A DNA stretch of 64,000 bases. It comes from Bacteroidota bacterium. Its GTDB lineage: Bacteria; Bacteroidota; Ignavibacteria; Ignavibacteriales; Melioribacteraceae. Below the pieces are notes generated by a model. It had not been told where the DNA came from. It saw only the letters and a program-made list of their open reading frames with translations, and did not search any database. Location: NCBI GenBank assembly GCA_023397505.1, contig JAEWUC010000001.1, forward strand, positions 124,001-188,000. The letters run 5' to 3'. Positions within the stretch are counted from its first letter, which is position 1, and each line of letters begins with the position of its first letter. Positions 16,708 to 26,514 of this stretch are shown piece by piece. A program made the translations under genes and the position numbers.

Positions 16708-18843
16708 TTATAACATACCGGAACGTTTACGTATAAACCACTCGACGGCAAATAAACAAATAATTATCAACATAATCCATTCATTCGATCGAAAATCAAT
16801 TTCGCTTTCTAAGATTTTATTACTAGAAGAGTTTGCTTTCATTCTTTCTAATTCTTCTTTAAGTTCGTCTATATCTTCGCTTAAAAAATATTTTCCATTG
16901 GTTGACGTTGCTAGTAACTTTAAAAAGTTTTCATCCATTTGTGTATTTTCTTTTTCGATATTCGATTCGCTAACTCTAAAGCGCCCCAAATCACTTTTAA
17001 TTGTAGTGCCATTGAAATTTGCTGAACCGTAATAGGTATAATCGCCAAGTCTTGTCAAATCAAATTCCGTTTTATAAATACCGGATTTACCGGTAGGAAA
17101 ATCTATGTCATATTCCAGCTCTTCCTTGTTAATTGTAACTGAAACATTAGCCGAATCAATCGGTGAAAATGTTTGATCATATAATTCTGCAGTGAATTCA
17201 ACCGGCTCGCTTACCGAATAAATTTTCTTCGAAGTCTTTATTACAAACTGTTTTTGTTTATCAGTAACGTTTAGCCATTTTGTAAAGTCACTGATCATGT
17301 TTGAAAAAAATCCCGGGTATTTTTCGGAAGTAGATAATTCCCATTTCCATATATCACCTGCCATAATTGCAATTGATCGGTGATTACCGATGCTTCTTGT
17401 TATAATAAGTGGCGCTGAACTTTGAAGATTCCTTATTATCGAGTTCGCAATAATACCGCTGCCCGGTTTTGCAATAAATAAGGAATTACTTTTAATTATA
17501 GGCGGTAAGTTTTCCCAAACGTTCTTGCTTCGTATTGAATTAGAAAAACCTGAAGATATTGAATTGTTATCTGTTAAATTCGGTTCAGCACTTACAAATC
17601 CCGTTTCCTTTTTCGTAATAATGAATGGTAATGAATTTTCAAGTTGTTTCAACTTATCTATATCAACATTTTGCGAGAATAAAAAAAAGAACGGTTTGCT
17701 TTTATTCTGCAATTGAGTCGAAATGTATGCTATTAAGTTTTGAGGTGTACTTGATGAAGGAAAATCAATAAAAAATAGGATATCACTGCTATCAATAATC
17801 GAAGTATCATAATCTTTCCAAAACTTATTTGTTGATACCTGAATTATTTTTTTAATCTCTAAATCGTTATCCGATTCCAAAGCATTTGAAAATGAGGATA
17901 AATCCGCAGAAGGACTTCCGGCAATTAAACCTACTTTTATTTTATTCTTTAAAACATTTATGAAGAAAGTTTTGGAATTATTTACAAGATTATCTTCGCC
18001 TGTAATAGGAGAAATATTAATACTCATTTTAATTTCACCGCTGCTTTGAGGTATGTAGCCTAAGTTAATCTTATTGATTCCACCGACATTTAACTGTACA
18101 TCTTGCGATGATACAGGTTTATCATTTTCGAACAATGTTACGCGGGTGTTGCTATTTTCGAAACCAAATTGAGAAATAATGATTTCTATAACGGTTGGTT
18201 TTTGGGCATAAATGTATTGATTAAAAATCACATCAGATATTTTAATGTCGCGGTATTGGGATATGTCGCCTATACCGATAGTAAATATTGGGAAGTTTAA
18301 TTTTTCTGCTTCGAAAACCGGTGAACTTCCGTCGTTTATAATTCCGTCGCTTATAATTACTGCCGAACTGATGTTATCTTCACTGTTTTTTAATTCTGCA
18401 ATTAGATTATAAAAATTGGTTGAATAACCTTTAAAATTAATTGCTTCGAAGCTATCGGCATTAAACGAATTTACTTTATTCGAAAAGAGAAACGGATTTA
18501 TTTTAACGTTGGAGGTTTTTAATTCGGCCACTATATTTTTTACTCTATCACTTCTTTGAACGCTGTCTTTTGCCGCTATTGAATTCGAGTTATCAATAAA
18601 TAAATATGTAACCGGTTCAATCGCTTTTTGGGATGTTAAATTTAATATCGGTTCAAAAATTAGAAGGAAAAGAAGAGCTATGGAAGTAATCCTAAGAAAT
18701 AACAGAATATATCTTAGAAGCGGTGATACCTGCGGAATCGTAAATTTATATACATAAAAAGAATATGCAGCAAGAATGATAATTCCAACTATTAGGGAAA
18801 AAATATTTGAGTTTAGTGAAATGCTTATATCTTCAAGCCGCAT
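16708..18843 (-). CDS. Membrane protein with von Willebrand factor A-type domain
   Basis: A 711-residue protein. Two transmembrane helices lie at the N-terminus (about 14-34 and 42-63), then a vWA-like domain with an intact metal-ion-dependent adhesion motif DNSNS (about residue 83). A large beta-rich extracytoplasmic region follows, and a last helix near the end (WIMLIIICLFAVEWFIRKR). This layout matches a class of BatA-like membrane proteins with a class I amidotransferase-like segment (IMAGDIWKWEL). The molecular role is unknown. It begins 7 bp after surE on the same strand. Confidence 0.8.
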   Translation of the reverse strand: MRLEDISISLNSNIFSLIVGIIILAAYSFYVYKFTIPQVSPLLRYILLFLRITSIALLFLLIFEPILNLTSQKAIEPVTYLFIDNSNSIAAKDSVQRSDRVKNIVAELKTSNVKINPFLFSNKVNSFNADSFEAINFKGYSTNFYNLIAELKNSEDNISSAVIISDGIINDGSSPVFEAEKLNFPIFTIGIGDISQYRDIKISDVIFNQYIYAQKPTVIEIIISQFGFENSNTRVTLFENDKPVSSQDVQLNVGGINKINLGYIPQSSGEIKMSINISPITGEDNLVNNSKTFFINVLKNKIKVGLIAGSPSADLSSFSNALESDNDLEIKKIIQVSTNKFWKDYDTSIIDSSDILFFIDFPSSSTPQNLIAYISTQLQNKSKPFFFLFSQNVDIDKLKQLENSLPFIITKKETGFVSAEPNLTDNNSISSGFSNSIRSKNVWENLPPIIKSNSLFIAKPGSGIIANSIIRNLQSSAPLIITRSIGNHRSIAIMAGDIWKWELSTSEKYPGFFSNMISDFTKWLNVTDKQKQFVIKTSKKIYSVSEPVEFTAELYDQTFSPIDSANVSVTINKEELEYDIDFPTGKSGIYKTEFDLTRLGDYTYYGSANFNGTTIKSDLGRFRVSESNIEKENTQMDENFLKLLATSTNGKYFLSEDIDELKEELERMKANSSSNKILESEIDFRSNEWIMLIIICLFAVEWFIRKRSGML

Positions 18844-18850
18844 AGTTTTG

Positions 18851-19618
18851 TTACTTTATTAAATTATTTATTTCCCAGGTTCTCATAGTCTCATAAGTCC
18901 TGTAATCCGTAAGATCAAAATGGATTGGGGTTACAGAGACATAATTGTTACGTAAAGCAAATTGATCTGAAAGTAAATCTTTATCAGTTTCCATTAAATT
19001 ACCAGTAAGCCAATAATATTTTTTACCGTAAGGATCGTGTCTTTCTTCGTAAATATCATCCCATTTAGATTTACCTTGCTGCGTAAGTAAAATACCTGCT
19101 ATTTCTTCCTCGGGAAGATTCGGAACATTTACATTGAGCAGTGTGCCTTTTTCAAGTCCGTTCTTAACAACCATCTGCGCTAATTTTCCTGCAATGCGTG
19201 CAGCATAACCATATTCTTTTGCATCATGACTTGTGACGGAAACCGCGAGCGCCGGAATATCCATAATTGCTGCTTCACGAGCAGCCGAAACTGTGCCGGA
19301 ATAAATTATATTAATCGCCGCGTTGGAGCCGTTGTTAATTCCCGATATAACAATATCCGGGCGGGTTTTAAGAATATTTCTAATTCCTATTTTAATGCAA
19401 TCGGCTGGAGTACCGTCAACGGCGTACCCGAATAAATTACCGTTCTTAAAATACTCGTTAATCCTCAGAGGCATTTTCATTGTAATTGCGTGACCCACAG
19501 CGCTTTGTTCTGTCCGCGGTGCAATAACTGTAACTTCGCCGATCTTCTTTAATTCTTTTGCGAGCGCCGCGATACCGGGCGAATCGATACCGTCGTCGTT
19601 GGATATTAAGATTTTCAC
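18851..19618 (-). CDS. surE: 5'/3'-nucleotidase SurE
   Basis: A metal-dependent nucleoside monophosphatase of 255 residues. The N-terminal ISNDDGIDSPGI contains the metal-binding Asp pair; SGINNGSNAAINIIYSGTVSAARE carries the conserved Asn/Ser residues. The start is GTG at 19618 after GGTGAAAT. It heads a minus-strand run with the vWA protein, hemerythrin and comF, with gaps of 7-17 bp that suggest cotranscription. Confidence 0.96.
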   Translation of the reverse strand: MKILISNDDGIDSPGIAALAKELKKIGEVTVIAPRTEQSAVGHAITMKMPLRINEYFKNGNLFGYAVDGTPADCIKIGIRNILKTRPDIVISGINNGSNAAINIIYSGTVSAAREAAIMDIPALAVSVTSHDAKEYGYAARIAGKLAQMVVKNGLEKGTLLNVNVPNLPEEEIAGILLTQQGKSKWDDIYEERHDPYGKKYYWLTGNLMETDKDLLSDQFALRNNYVSVTPIHFDLTDYRTYETMRTWEINNLIK

Positions 19619-19778
19619 ATTTCACCGTAGATTAAATTTATAACTGAATTTTTGTTGACAAATATACTCAAAATGACTGGAAGCTTTTTCTAAAAAGACA
19701 AATTTTATTAAGTAAGAAAGTCGTAATTCTTTGATTAAAAAGTTTTAATTTAGCCAAGGAAATATCAAAACAAATTGA

Positions 19779-20621
19779 ATGAAAAAAGTACTTTTAATTG
19801 CATACATAATTTTGTTTTTTGCATTACCGGCCTATTCCCAGTTAGATTCACTGGCATCAGGAAATATCGAGGTTTATTTGATAGATTCATACATAACTCC
19901 AGAAACGCCGCATAAATTGATCGTGTCATTTTTTACAAGCGATACTTGTACTTCTAAAATAAGAATTATGGATCACTCTGAATTTCAAATCGAAGAAAAA
20001 TTTACCGACAACCATAAAATTGAAATCGATTTAAGTTCAATAGAAGAAAAATCTTCTACAATTTACTATAAAGTATTCGTGTATAGTTCGGATAACGAGG
20101 AATCGCAGAGTCAGATATACGAAGTTGAAATGCCGCAAAACTTAATTATTGAATCCGACCGCGATCTTGGAATGTTGCAAGTCTGCTGCTTGGGCGGTAT
20201 TATTTTCGGTTTGCCTTCACCAACATTAGTTAATATGAACGGAAAGAATTATTTCAGTCTTACAAAAGAGATCCCTTTATTCTCGTTTTATTCTTCGGGT
20301 TATAATTATCCTTGGGGATATTTGGGAGTTGAGTACGCACACATATTCAATACTGAGGAAAAGAATTTTATTAGAGCAGGTTACAAGCACATTATCCAAA
20401 CAGGAATTATTGAATATATTTCGCCCGGAATAAATTATTTCTCCGATTTCAAAGGTTACAACGGAATTAGCACCGAGATAACATTTGGACTTTGTAGAAT
20501 TCAAAATGCATTTACATTTTTTACCCGATATAGATATAATTTTCAAACAAAGAGAAACGGCGCTGATTTTCACGAAGTATCAATCGGGTTGTATTCAAAT
20601 TTCTTTTCATTAAACTTTTGA
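19779..20621 (+). CDS. Secreted hypothetical protein
   Basis: A 280-residue protein with a signal peptide (MKKVLLIAYIILFFALPAYSQ, cleavage about 20-21). An N-terminal Ig-like beta region (about 25-125) is followed by a glycine/aromatic-rich beta region (about 135-280) that looks like an outer-membrane barrel segment. I recognise no family. Its stop codon overlaps the start of the methyltransferase gene (TGATG), so the two are probably translated from one message, although their functions seem unrelated. Confidence 0.7.
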   Translation: MKKVLLIAYIILFFALPAYSQLDSLASGNIEVYLIDSYITPETPHKLIVSFFTSDTCTSKIRIMDHSEFQIEEKFTDNHKIEIDLSSIEEKSSTIYYKVFVYSSDNEESQSQIYEVEMPQNLIIESDRDLGMLQVCCLGGIIFGLPSPTLVNMNGKNYFSLTKEIPLFSFYSSGYNYPWGYLGVEYAHIFNTEEKNFIRAGYKHIIQTGIIEYISPGINYFSDFKGYNGISTEITFGLCRIQNAFTFFTRYRYNFQTKRNGADFHEVSIGLYSNFFSLNF

Positions 20622-21502
20622 TGGAAATATTGAAAACTGATAAAAATAAAATTATTGATCTTGGTGAGCGGGGTAAATATAATCTCAATAATAAACTTAA
20701 CGATTTAACCGGCAAGGAATGGATTAAGTTTACGAAAAGCTGGTTTATACTTCGCCCGCCACGGAGAAAAGAAAATGAAATACTTCACCCGGCGAAATTT
20801 CCCGAAACGCTCGTTGAAGATTTTATAAGTTTTTTTTCGAAAAAAAACGGCTGGATTTTAGATCCCTTCATGGGTACGGCAAGCACATTAATTGCTGCGG
20901 CAAATATAGGTAGAAATTGTGTTGGCATCGAACTTAATAAAAAATATTTCAACACATCGGTTCAACGAATTAAAAGCGGCAAATACAAAAACCGGGTAAT
21001 TCCCTTAAACGGTAATTCAAAAAATCTTAAAAAGATTTTAGATGAAAATGATTTAGCAAAAATTGAGTTTGATTATGTTATTACATCACCGCCGTATTGG
21101 AATCAGCTAAGAAAAAATACAATCCGGCAAAAAGATAGGAAAGCAAAAGGACTGGATACACAGTATTCCGAAAATAAAAACGATTTGGGCAATATTATTA
21201 AATACGAAGAATTCATTGAAGAGCAGACAGAAATATTTGATTGTGTTTACGAAGTTGTTAAAACCGGGGCGTACTTAACAATTATAACGAACAATGTATA
21301 TTCCAACGGGAGACTTTTTCCCTTGGCTTTTGATACTGCATCATCTTTAACAAAGCGAGGAAGCAAAAGCTGGGTTTTAAAAGATGAAAAGATTTGGCTT
21401 CAAGACGATAAAAAGCTGATTGCACTCGGCGTTAATAGTGCATGGGTTGGAAACCGGCATCACCAGTACTGTCTAATTTTTAGAAAAGAAGATAATGATT
21501 GA
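20621..21502 (+). CDS. Solitary DNA methyltransferase (N4-cytosine or N6-adenine type)
   Basis: A 293-residue amino-methyltransferase. The AdoMet-binding motif is DPFMGTASTL (about residue 82), followed by IGRNCVGIELNKKY, and the catalytic motif is TSPPYW (about residue 155). The order, AdoMet motif before catalytic motif, and the TSPPYW form are frequent in N4-cytosine enzymes; N6-adenine cannot be excluded. No restriction endonuclease lies nearby. It overlaps the upstream gene by 1 nt and xseA by 8 nt, so it is embedded in the xseA-xseB-dxs operon. Base use is like its neighbours, so recent transfer is not obvious. Confidence 0.85.
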   Translation: MEILKTDKNKIIDLGERGKYNLNNKLNDLTGKEWIKFTKSWFILRPPRRKENEILHPAKFPETLVEDFISFFSKKNGWILDPFMGTASTLIAAANIGRNCVGIELNKKYFNTSVQRIKSGKYKNRVIPLNGNSKNLKKILDENDLAKIEFDYVITSPPYWNQLRKNTIRQKDRKAKGLDTQYSENKNDLGNIIKYEEFIEEQTEIFDCVYEVVKTGAYLTIITNNVYSNGRLFPLAFDTASSLTKRGSKSWVLKDEKIWLQDDKKLIALGVNSAWVGNRHHQYCLIFRKEDND

Positions 21503-22676
21503 AACTACATTAACAGTAAGTGAAATTACTAATATTATAAAACTTACTCTCGAAGAAGGATTTTCAGAAGTAAATATTGTAGGTGAGATTTCGAATTTTA
21601 AAGCGCATGTTTCGGGGCATTGGTATTTCACGTTAAAAGATTCCGGTGCTCAGATCAGTTGTACGATGTGGCGTGGAATTAACAACTATGTTTTCTTTAC
21701 ACCGCAGGATGGAATGAAAGTTATACTTAGCGGAAGAATTACTGTTTATCCTCCGCGGGGAAGTTATCAAATAGATGTCCGCTCGATGAAACCTGCCGGA
21801 GTCGGTGAACTTCAGGAAGCATTTGAAAAATTAAAACAAAAACTTTCAGCCGAAGGTTTGTTTGATGCTGAACATAAAAAACCTCTACCGAAATTTCCGA
21901 GTAAAATTGGTATTGTAACGGCTATCGATGGCGCGGCTTTCCAGGATATGAAAAGCATCGCGTCGCGTCGTTATCCTTTAGCTGAACTAATAATTGCTTC
22001 GTGCAAAGTTCAGGGAGATGGAGCGGCGCAGGAAATTGTAAAAAGTATCGAGTTGTTGAACAGCAGAAATGATATTGATGTAATTATTATCGGAAGGGGC
22101 GGTGGTTCACTCGAAGATTTGTGGGCATTCAATGAAGAAATTGTTGCTCGAGCAGTTTATAAATCCCGCATTCCAATTGTAAGCGCTGTTGGTCATGAAA
22201 TTGATTTTACTATTTCCGATTTTGTTGCCGACCTTCGCGCCGCAACCCCGTCTGCAGCCATGGAACTTATAACTCCCAATAAGAACGAACTCTTTGCCTT
22301 TATAGATGAATTTTCCTATTATTTCACGCAAAAAATTTCAGAAATTATAACTGATTATAAAGAAGATATCACTCAAATTACTTCTTCATACGGATTCAGA
22401 TTACCCCAGGATGTAATAAGAAATAAGGCGCAATTTCTTGATAATGTAGTTTACCGTTTTCAAAATAGTTTTGTTAATAAAATAATGTTTAATAAAACTC
22501 GGTTAGATTTCATTCACTCTAAAATAGAATCATATAATGTTGACAACACTCTTAAAAGAGGATTTGTTTTAGTCCGGCAAAACGATAAATTAATTTCACG
22601 TGTAAAAAATTTAAAACACAATGTAGATGTAAATTTGAAATTTTACGACGGCGAGGTAAAAGTTAAAAATGAGTAA
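21495..22676 (+). CDS. xseA: Exodeoxyribonuclease VII large subunit
   Basis: The catalytic subunit of ExoVII, which degrades single-stranded DNA from both ends. The 393-residue protein has an N-terminal OB-fold (EVNIVGEISNFKAHVSGHWYF) and the catalytic domain with GRGGGSLEDLWAFNEE, SAVGHEIDFT and DLRAATPSAAMEL. A long helical C-terminal part follows. It overlaps xseB by 8 nt. The gene begins inside the end of the methyltransferase. Confidence 0.96.
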   Translation: MIETTLTVSEITNIIKLTLEEGFSEVNIVGEISNFKAHVSGHWYFTLKDSGAQISCTMWRGINNYVFFTPQDGMKVILSGRITVYPPRGSYQIDVRSMKPAGVGELQEAFEKLKQKLSAEGLFDAEHKKPLPKFPSKIGIVTAIDGAAFQDMKSIASRRYPLAELIIASCKVQGDGAAQEIVKSIELLNSRNDIDVIIIGRGGGSLEDLWAFNEEIVARAVYKSRIPIVSAVGHEIDFTISDFVADLRAATPSAAMELITPNKNELFAFIDEFSYYFTQKISEIITDYKEDITQITSSYGFRLPQDVIRNKAQFLDNVVYRFQNSFVNKIMFNKTRLDFIHSKIESYNVDNTLKRGFVLVRQNDKLISRVKNLKHNVDVNLKFYDGEVKVKNE

Positions 22677-22881
22677 AAAGAAAGAAAATTCGTTCGAATT
22701 ATCATTACAACGGCTTCAGGATATTTCAGACATTTTGGAAAGAGGAGACGCGGGTCTTGAAGATTCGATTAAATTGTATGAAGAGGGAATTAAATTGGCA
22801 AATTTTTGTTATAGCACATTAAAAGATGCCGAGCTTAAAGTAACGGAATTAAAAAGACAACTTGAGAATGGTATTAAATAA
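22669..22881 (+). CDS. xseB: Exodeoxyribonuclease VII small subunit
   Basis: A 70-residue helical partner of XseA. It shows the family pattern FELSLQRLQDISDILERGDAGLEDSIKLYEEGIKL. It overlaps the xseA end, as usual for this pair, and dxs starts 20 bp later. Confidence 0.94.
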   Translation: MSKKKENSFELSLQRLQDISDILERGDAGLEDSIKLYEEGIKLANFCYSTLKDAELKVTELKRQLENGIK

Positions 22882-22901
22882 AAATTTTTTAAGGTCATTA
22901 A

Positions 22902-24821
22902 ATGATTAACGAATCAAAGTACGAAATACTATTTAAGGTAAATTCCCCGACTGATATAAAGAATTTTTCTCTTCATGAATTAAAAACACTTTGCACCGAA
23001 ATACGTGAGTATATGGTCGATGTAATTTCGCAAATCGGCGGGCATTTTGGCGGCGGACTCGGAACGGTTGAATTAACCGTTGCTCTTCACAAAGTATTTA
23101 ATACTCCTAACGATTTGATTGTTTGGGATACAGGGCATCAAGCATATCCTCATAAAATTCTAACAGGAAGAAGAGATCAACTTAAAACTATCAGGCAGTT
23201 AAACGGCATAAGCGGATTCTTAAAAAGAACCGAAAGCGAATACGATGCATTCGGTGCGGGTCATGCGTCTACATCAATCTCTGCGGCTTTGGGTATGGCG
23301 GCGGCACGAGATGTTATGAAAGGTGATAAAAAAGTTGTTGCCATAATAGGCGACGGCGCGATGACCGGCGGTATGGCTTACGAAGCAATGAACAATTCAG
23401 GTATGTTGAGAAGTAATTTGATTGTTGTGCTGAATGATAACCAAATGTCTATTGCGCCTAATGTTTGGCAGATATCAAAATATTTTACCGAAGTGATTGC
23501 GCATCCCGAATACAACAAAGTTAAAGATGCTATTTGGGATTTAACAGGCAAACTCGACAACTTTGGCGATAGAATTAGAAAAGTTACTGCTCGTCTCGAA
23601 TCTGGAATCAAATCAATATTTACGCCCGGCATGTTGTTCGAAGCTCTCGGCTTCAGATATTTCGGACCTATTAACGGGCACAATGTTGCACAATTAGTTA
23701 AAACTTTCGAACATGTTAAAGATTTATCTGGACCTATTCTTGTCCACGTGCATAGTGAAAAAGGCAAGGGATATAAACCTGCAGAAACACATGTTCAACG
23801 TTTGCACGCTTCAACTCCTTTCGATAAAGTTACGGGACAAGCATTAAAAAAATCCGGAGGGGCGCCTTCGTACACAAGTATTTTCGGAAAAGCGCTCGTA
23901 GAAATTGCAAAGCAAAATGAAAAAGTGGTGGGTATTACAGCGGCTATGCCGGACGGAACGGGCATGGATTATTTACAAAAGGAAATTCCGGATAGATATT
24001 TTGATGTTGGCATTGCTGAAGAACATGCCGTAACTTTTGCAGCCGGTATGGCAACACAAGGAATTATTCCTGTCGTTGCTGTTTATTCTTCGTTTATGCA
24101 AAGAGCGTTCGATCAAATTATACATGATGTTGCATTGCAAAAACTTCATGTTGTTTTCGTGCTCGATCGTGCAGGTTTAGTTGGCGCTGATGGCCCTACG
24201 CACCACGGAACATTCGACTTAACATATTTGCGGATGATACCTGGAATAGTAATTATGGCACCAAAGGACGAAGCGGAATTAAGAAATATGTTTTTTACTG
24301 CAGTTAACTATGAAAAAGGTCCGGTTGCTATTCGATATCCACGCGGCTCGGCTTTAGGTGTTGAAATAAAAAATGATTTTGATGAATTACAAATAGGAAA
24401 AAGCGAACTTATTCAGGCCGGAACTGATACTGCAATTTTAGCTGTCGGCAGCATGGTCGAATACGCTAAAAAAGCATCTGAAATTTTAAATGAGGATGGA
24501 ATTCATTGCCAAATTATAAATATGCGTTTTGTTAAACCTATGGATACTCACTGCCTTGACGAGATTGCTAATAGATTTGAAAAAATTATTACAATTGAAG
24601 AGAATACACTTGTCGGCGGATTTGGCAGCGGAGTGCTGGAATATTTCTCACAAAAAAATTATAAATCGGAAATTTTAACAATTGGTTTACCTGATTCTTT
24701 TATTGATCATGGTACCCAGGAAGAACTTCATGCAATTATTGGAATCGATCCTGTCGGAATTTCAAAAAAGATAAAATCTTTCATTCAGAAAAAATCTTTG
24801 GATAAAGGAGTAGCGGTTTAA
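22902..24821 (+). CDS. dxs: 1-deoxy-D-xylulose-5-phosphate synthase
   Basis: Thiamine-diphosphate enzyme of 639 residues that condenses pyruvate and glyceraldehyde 3-phosphate, the first step of the MEP isoprenoid pathway. Visible are GHQAYPHKILTGR, GAGHASTSISAALG, the ThDP motif GDGAMTGGMAYEAMNN, and IAEEHAVTFAAGMA with the catalytic Glu. The link xseAB-dxs is common in bacteria. The stop overlaps the next start (TAATG). Confidence 0.96.
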   Translation: MINESKYEILFKVNSPTDIKNFSLHELKTLCTEIREYMVDVISQIGGHFGGGLGTVELTVALHKVFNTPNDLIVWDTGHQAYPHKILTGRRDQLKTIRQLNGISGFLKRTESEYDAFGAGHASTSISAALGMAAARDVMKGDKKVVAIIGDGAMTGGMAYEAMNNSGMLRSNLIVVLNDNQMSIAPNVWQISKYFTEVIAHPEYNKVKDAIWDLTGKLDNFGDRIRKVTARLESGIKSIFTPGMLFEALGFRYFGPINGHNVAQLVKTFEHVKDLSGPILVHVHSEKGKGYKPAETHVQRLHASTPFDKVTGQALKKSGGAPSYTSIFGKALVEIAKQNEKVVGITAAMPDGTGMDYLQKEIPDRYFDVGIAEEHAVTFAAGMATQGIIPVVAVYSSFMQRAFDQIIHDVALQKLHVVFVLDRAGLVGADGPTHHGTFDLTYLRMIPGIVIMAPKDEAELRNMFFTAVNYEKGPVAIRYPRGSALGVEIKNDFDELQIGKSELIQAGTDTAILAVGSMVEYAKKASEILNEDGIHCQIINMRFVKPMDTHCLDEIANRFEKIITIEENTLVGGFGSGVLEYFSQKNYKSEILTIGLPDSFIDHGTQEELHAIIGIDPVGISKKIKSFIQKKSLDKGVAV

Positions 24822-25825
24822 TGGAAAAAACCCGAGTAGGTGTTATAGGACTTGGCGGAATTGCTCAACTTATACATCTCCCGCTTTTATCGAAGCTACC
24901 AAACATTGAACTTGCCGGAGTAGCAGAGATTAATAAAAATCGATTGAAAATTGTTAGCGATAAATTTCAGATTAAAAATTGTTTTACCGACTATTTGGAA
25001 ATGATGAATAAATGCGAGATGGATGCGGTAGTAATAGCAACACCGACAAATACACACGCAGAGATAGCACTCGAATGTATTAATTCAAAAAAACATGTTT
25101 TAATTGAGAAACCGGTTGCCAGGACATTAAAAGAGACAAAAGAAATTTATTCGGCTGCCATAAAAAATAAAGCAGTAGCAATGGTTGGGATGAATTTAAG
25201 ATTTCGTCCCGATGCAATGTTGATGAAAAGTTTGGTAAACAGCGGTGAACTTGGAGAACTGTTTTATATAAAATGCGGATGGCTTCGCAAACAAAGCAGC
25301 GAACAAAAATGGTTTTTAAATAAAAGCCAATCAGGCGGCGGCGTGATTATTGATCTTGGAATTCTTATTCTCGATCTCGCTGTTTGGATGTTTGGAGACG
25401 TTCAGCCGCTCAGTGTTTCGGTACAAAAATATAATCATAACACAAAAGAAGTTGAAGATTCTGCAGTCGGTATAATCAAATTTGAAAATGAAAAAGTTGT
25501 TATGTTCGAGGTAAGCTGGGGTCTTCATTCCGAAGATGATAGTTTTAAACTCACTGCTTATGGAACAAAGGGAACGGCTAAATTAAATCCGTTGCGGGCT
25601 TACAGGCGTCTTGCAACTACGACAATCGATTACACACCGGCTAAAACCACAAATACAAATAATCTTTTTCGAAAATCTTACGACAATGAATTGAAACATT
25701 TTATTGCCGCGATTAGACAGGATGAACACGTTGTAATTTCATCAGTTAAAGAAGCAATGGACAGAATGAAACTTTTAGAAGCAATTTATAAATCGGCAGA
25801 ATCCCAAAAAGAAATTAAAATATGA
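24821..25825 (+). CDS. Gfo/Idh/MocA-family oxidoreductase
   Basis: A 334-residue NAD(P)-dependent dehydrogenase-like protein. The Rossmann motif VGVIGLGGIAQLIHLP is at the N-terminus, EKPVART carries the conserved lysine, and GGGVIIDLGI lies in the C-terminal domain. Members oxidise sugars, inositols or biliverdin-like substrates; the substrate is not predictable here. It is translationally coupled to dxs (1-nt overlap) and to the response regulator (ATGA overlap). Confidence 0.88.
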   Translation: MEKTRVGVIGLGGIAQLIHLPLLSKLPNIELAGVAEINKNRLKIVSDKFQIKNCFTDYLEMMNKCEMDAVVIATPTNTHAEIALECINSKKHVLIEKPVARTLKETKEIYSAAIKNKAVAMVGMNLRFRPDAMLMKSLVNSGELGELFYIKCGWLRKQSSEQKWFLNKSQSGGGVIIDLGILILDLAVWMFGDVQPLSVSVQKYNHNTKEVEDSAVGIIKFENEKVVMFEVSWGLHSEDDSFKLTAYGTKGTAKLNPLRAYRRLATTTIDYTPAKTTNTNNLFRKSYDNELKHFIAAIRQDEHVVISSVKEAMDRMKLLEAIYKSAESQKEIKI

Positions 25826-26514
25826 AAACAAAAATACTGTTGGTTGATGACGAAAAAGATATTGTAGAATTTCTGCAATATAATTTGGAACAAGAAGGTT
25901 TTCAAGTTATTTCTGCCCATGACGGCAAAGAGGCGCTTGAAAAACTTGTTGAAAGGCCTGATCTTATAGTTCTAGATGTTTTAATGCCCAAAATAGATGG
26001 ATTTGAAGTTTGTAAAAAAATAAGAAGTATGGACGAATTTAAAAATACCCCGGTAATATTCCTAACCGCGAAAACTGCAGAGATTGACGAGATACAAGGG
26101 CTTAATTTAGGCGCCGATGATTTTATTCAAAAGCCGATTTCGCCGAGAAAACTTATTGCGCGGGTAAAATCAAATCTTAGAAAAAATGAAACAGCACAAA
26201 GCGAAACCGTAATTAATACCGAAATTAATATTGGACCGGTTAATATCAACCGTGAAAAATATTCAGTTGTGCTAGATGGAGTTAATATAATTTTTCCAAG
26301 AAAGGAATTTGAAATACTTTCTTTTTTGGCATCTAATCCCGGTAAAGTTTTCCCGCGAGAAAAAATATTAAACGAAATATGGGGTTCCGATGTTTTTGTT
26401 GTTGAAAGAACTGTGGATGTTCATGTAAGAAAAATCCGGGAAAAACTTGGTAGCCATGCAGACTTAATTGAAACAATCAAAGGGGTGGGTTATCGTTTCA
26501 AAGGTATTGAATAG
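25822..26514 (+). CDS. OmpR/PhoB-family response regulator
   Basis: A 230-residue two-domain transcription factor. The receiver domain has the acidic pair DDEKD, phospho-acceptor Asp in LIVLDVLMPKIDGFEV (about residue 52) and Lys in FLTAKT. The C-terminal winged helix shows RTVDVHVRKIREKLG and ETIKGVGYRFKG. The sensor kinase follows with overlapping coding sequence, so the pair is probably PhoB/PhoR-like. No phosphate transport genes lie nearby, so the stimulus is not proven. Confidence 0.93.
   Translation: MKTKILLVDDEKDIVEFLQYNLEQEGFQVISAHDGKEALEKLVERPDLIVLDVLMPKIDGFEVCKKIRSMDEFKNTPVIFLTAKTAEIDEIQGLNLGADDFIQKPISPRKLIARVKSNLRKNETAQSETVINTEINIGPVNINREKYSVVLDGVNIIFPRKEFEILSFLASNPGKVFPREKILNEIWGSDVFVVERTVDVHVRKIREKLGSHADLIETIKGVGYRFKGIE

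Noticed and set aside
19779..21502. Restriction-modification system around the methyltransferase
   Set aside because: The upstream gene encodes a secreted beta-rich protein and the downstream gene is xseA; no endonuclease or specificity subunit is present.
23378..23767. 129-codon open frame antisense to dxs
   Set aside because: It lies wholly within the well-supported dxs gene, has no SD, and its sequence has no protein-like motif; it is a shadow of codon bias.
26492..26494. ATC near-cognate start for the histidine kinase, with AGGGG upstream
   Set aside because: The G-rich stretch is explained by the conserved GVGYRFKG codons of the response regulator, and TTG alternatives exist, so it is not independent evidence.
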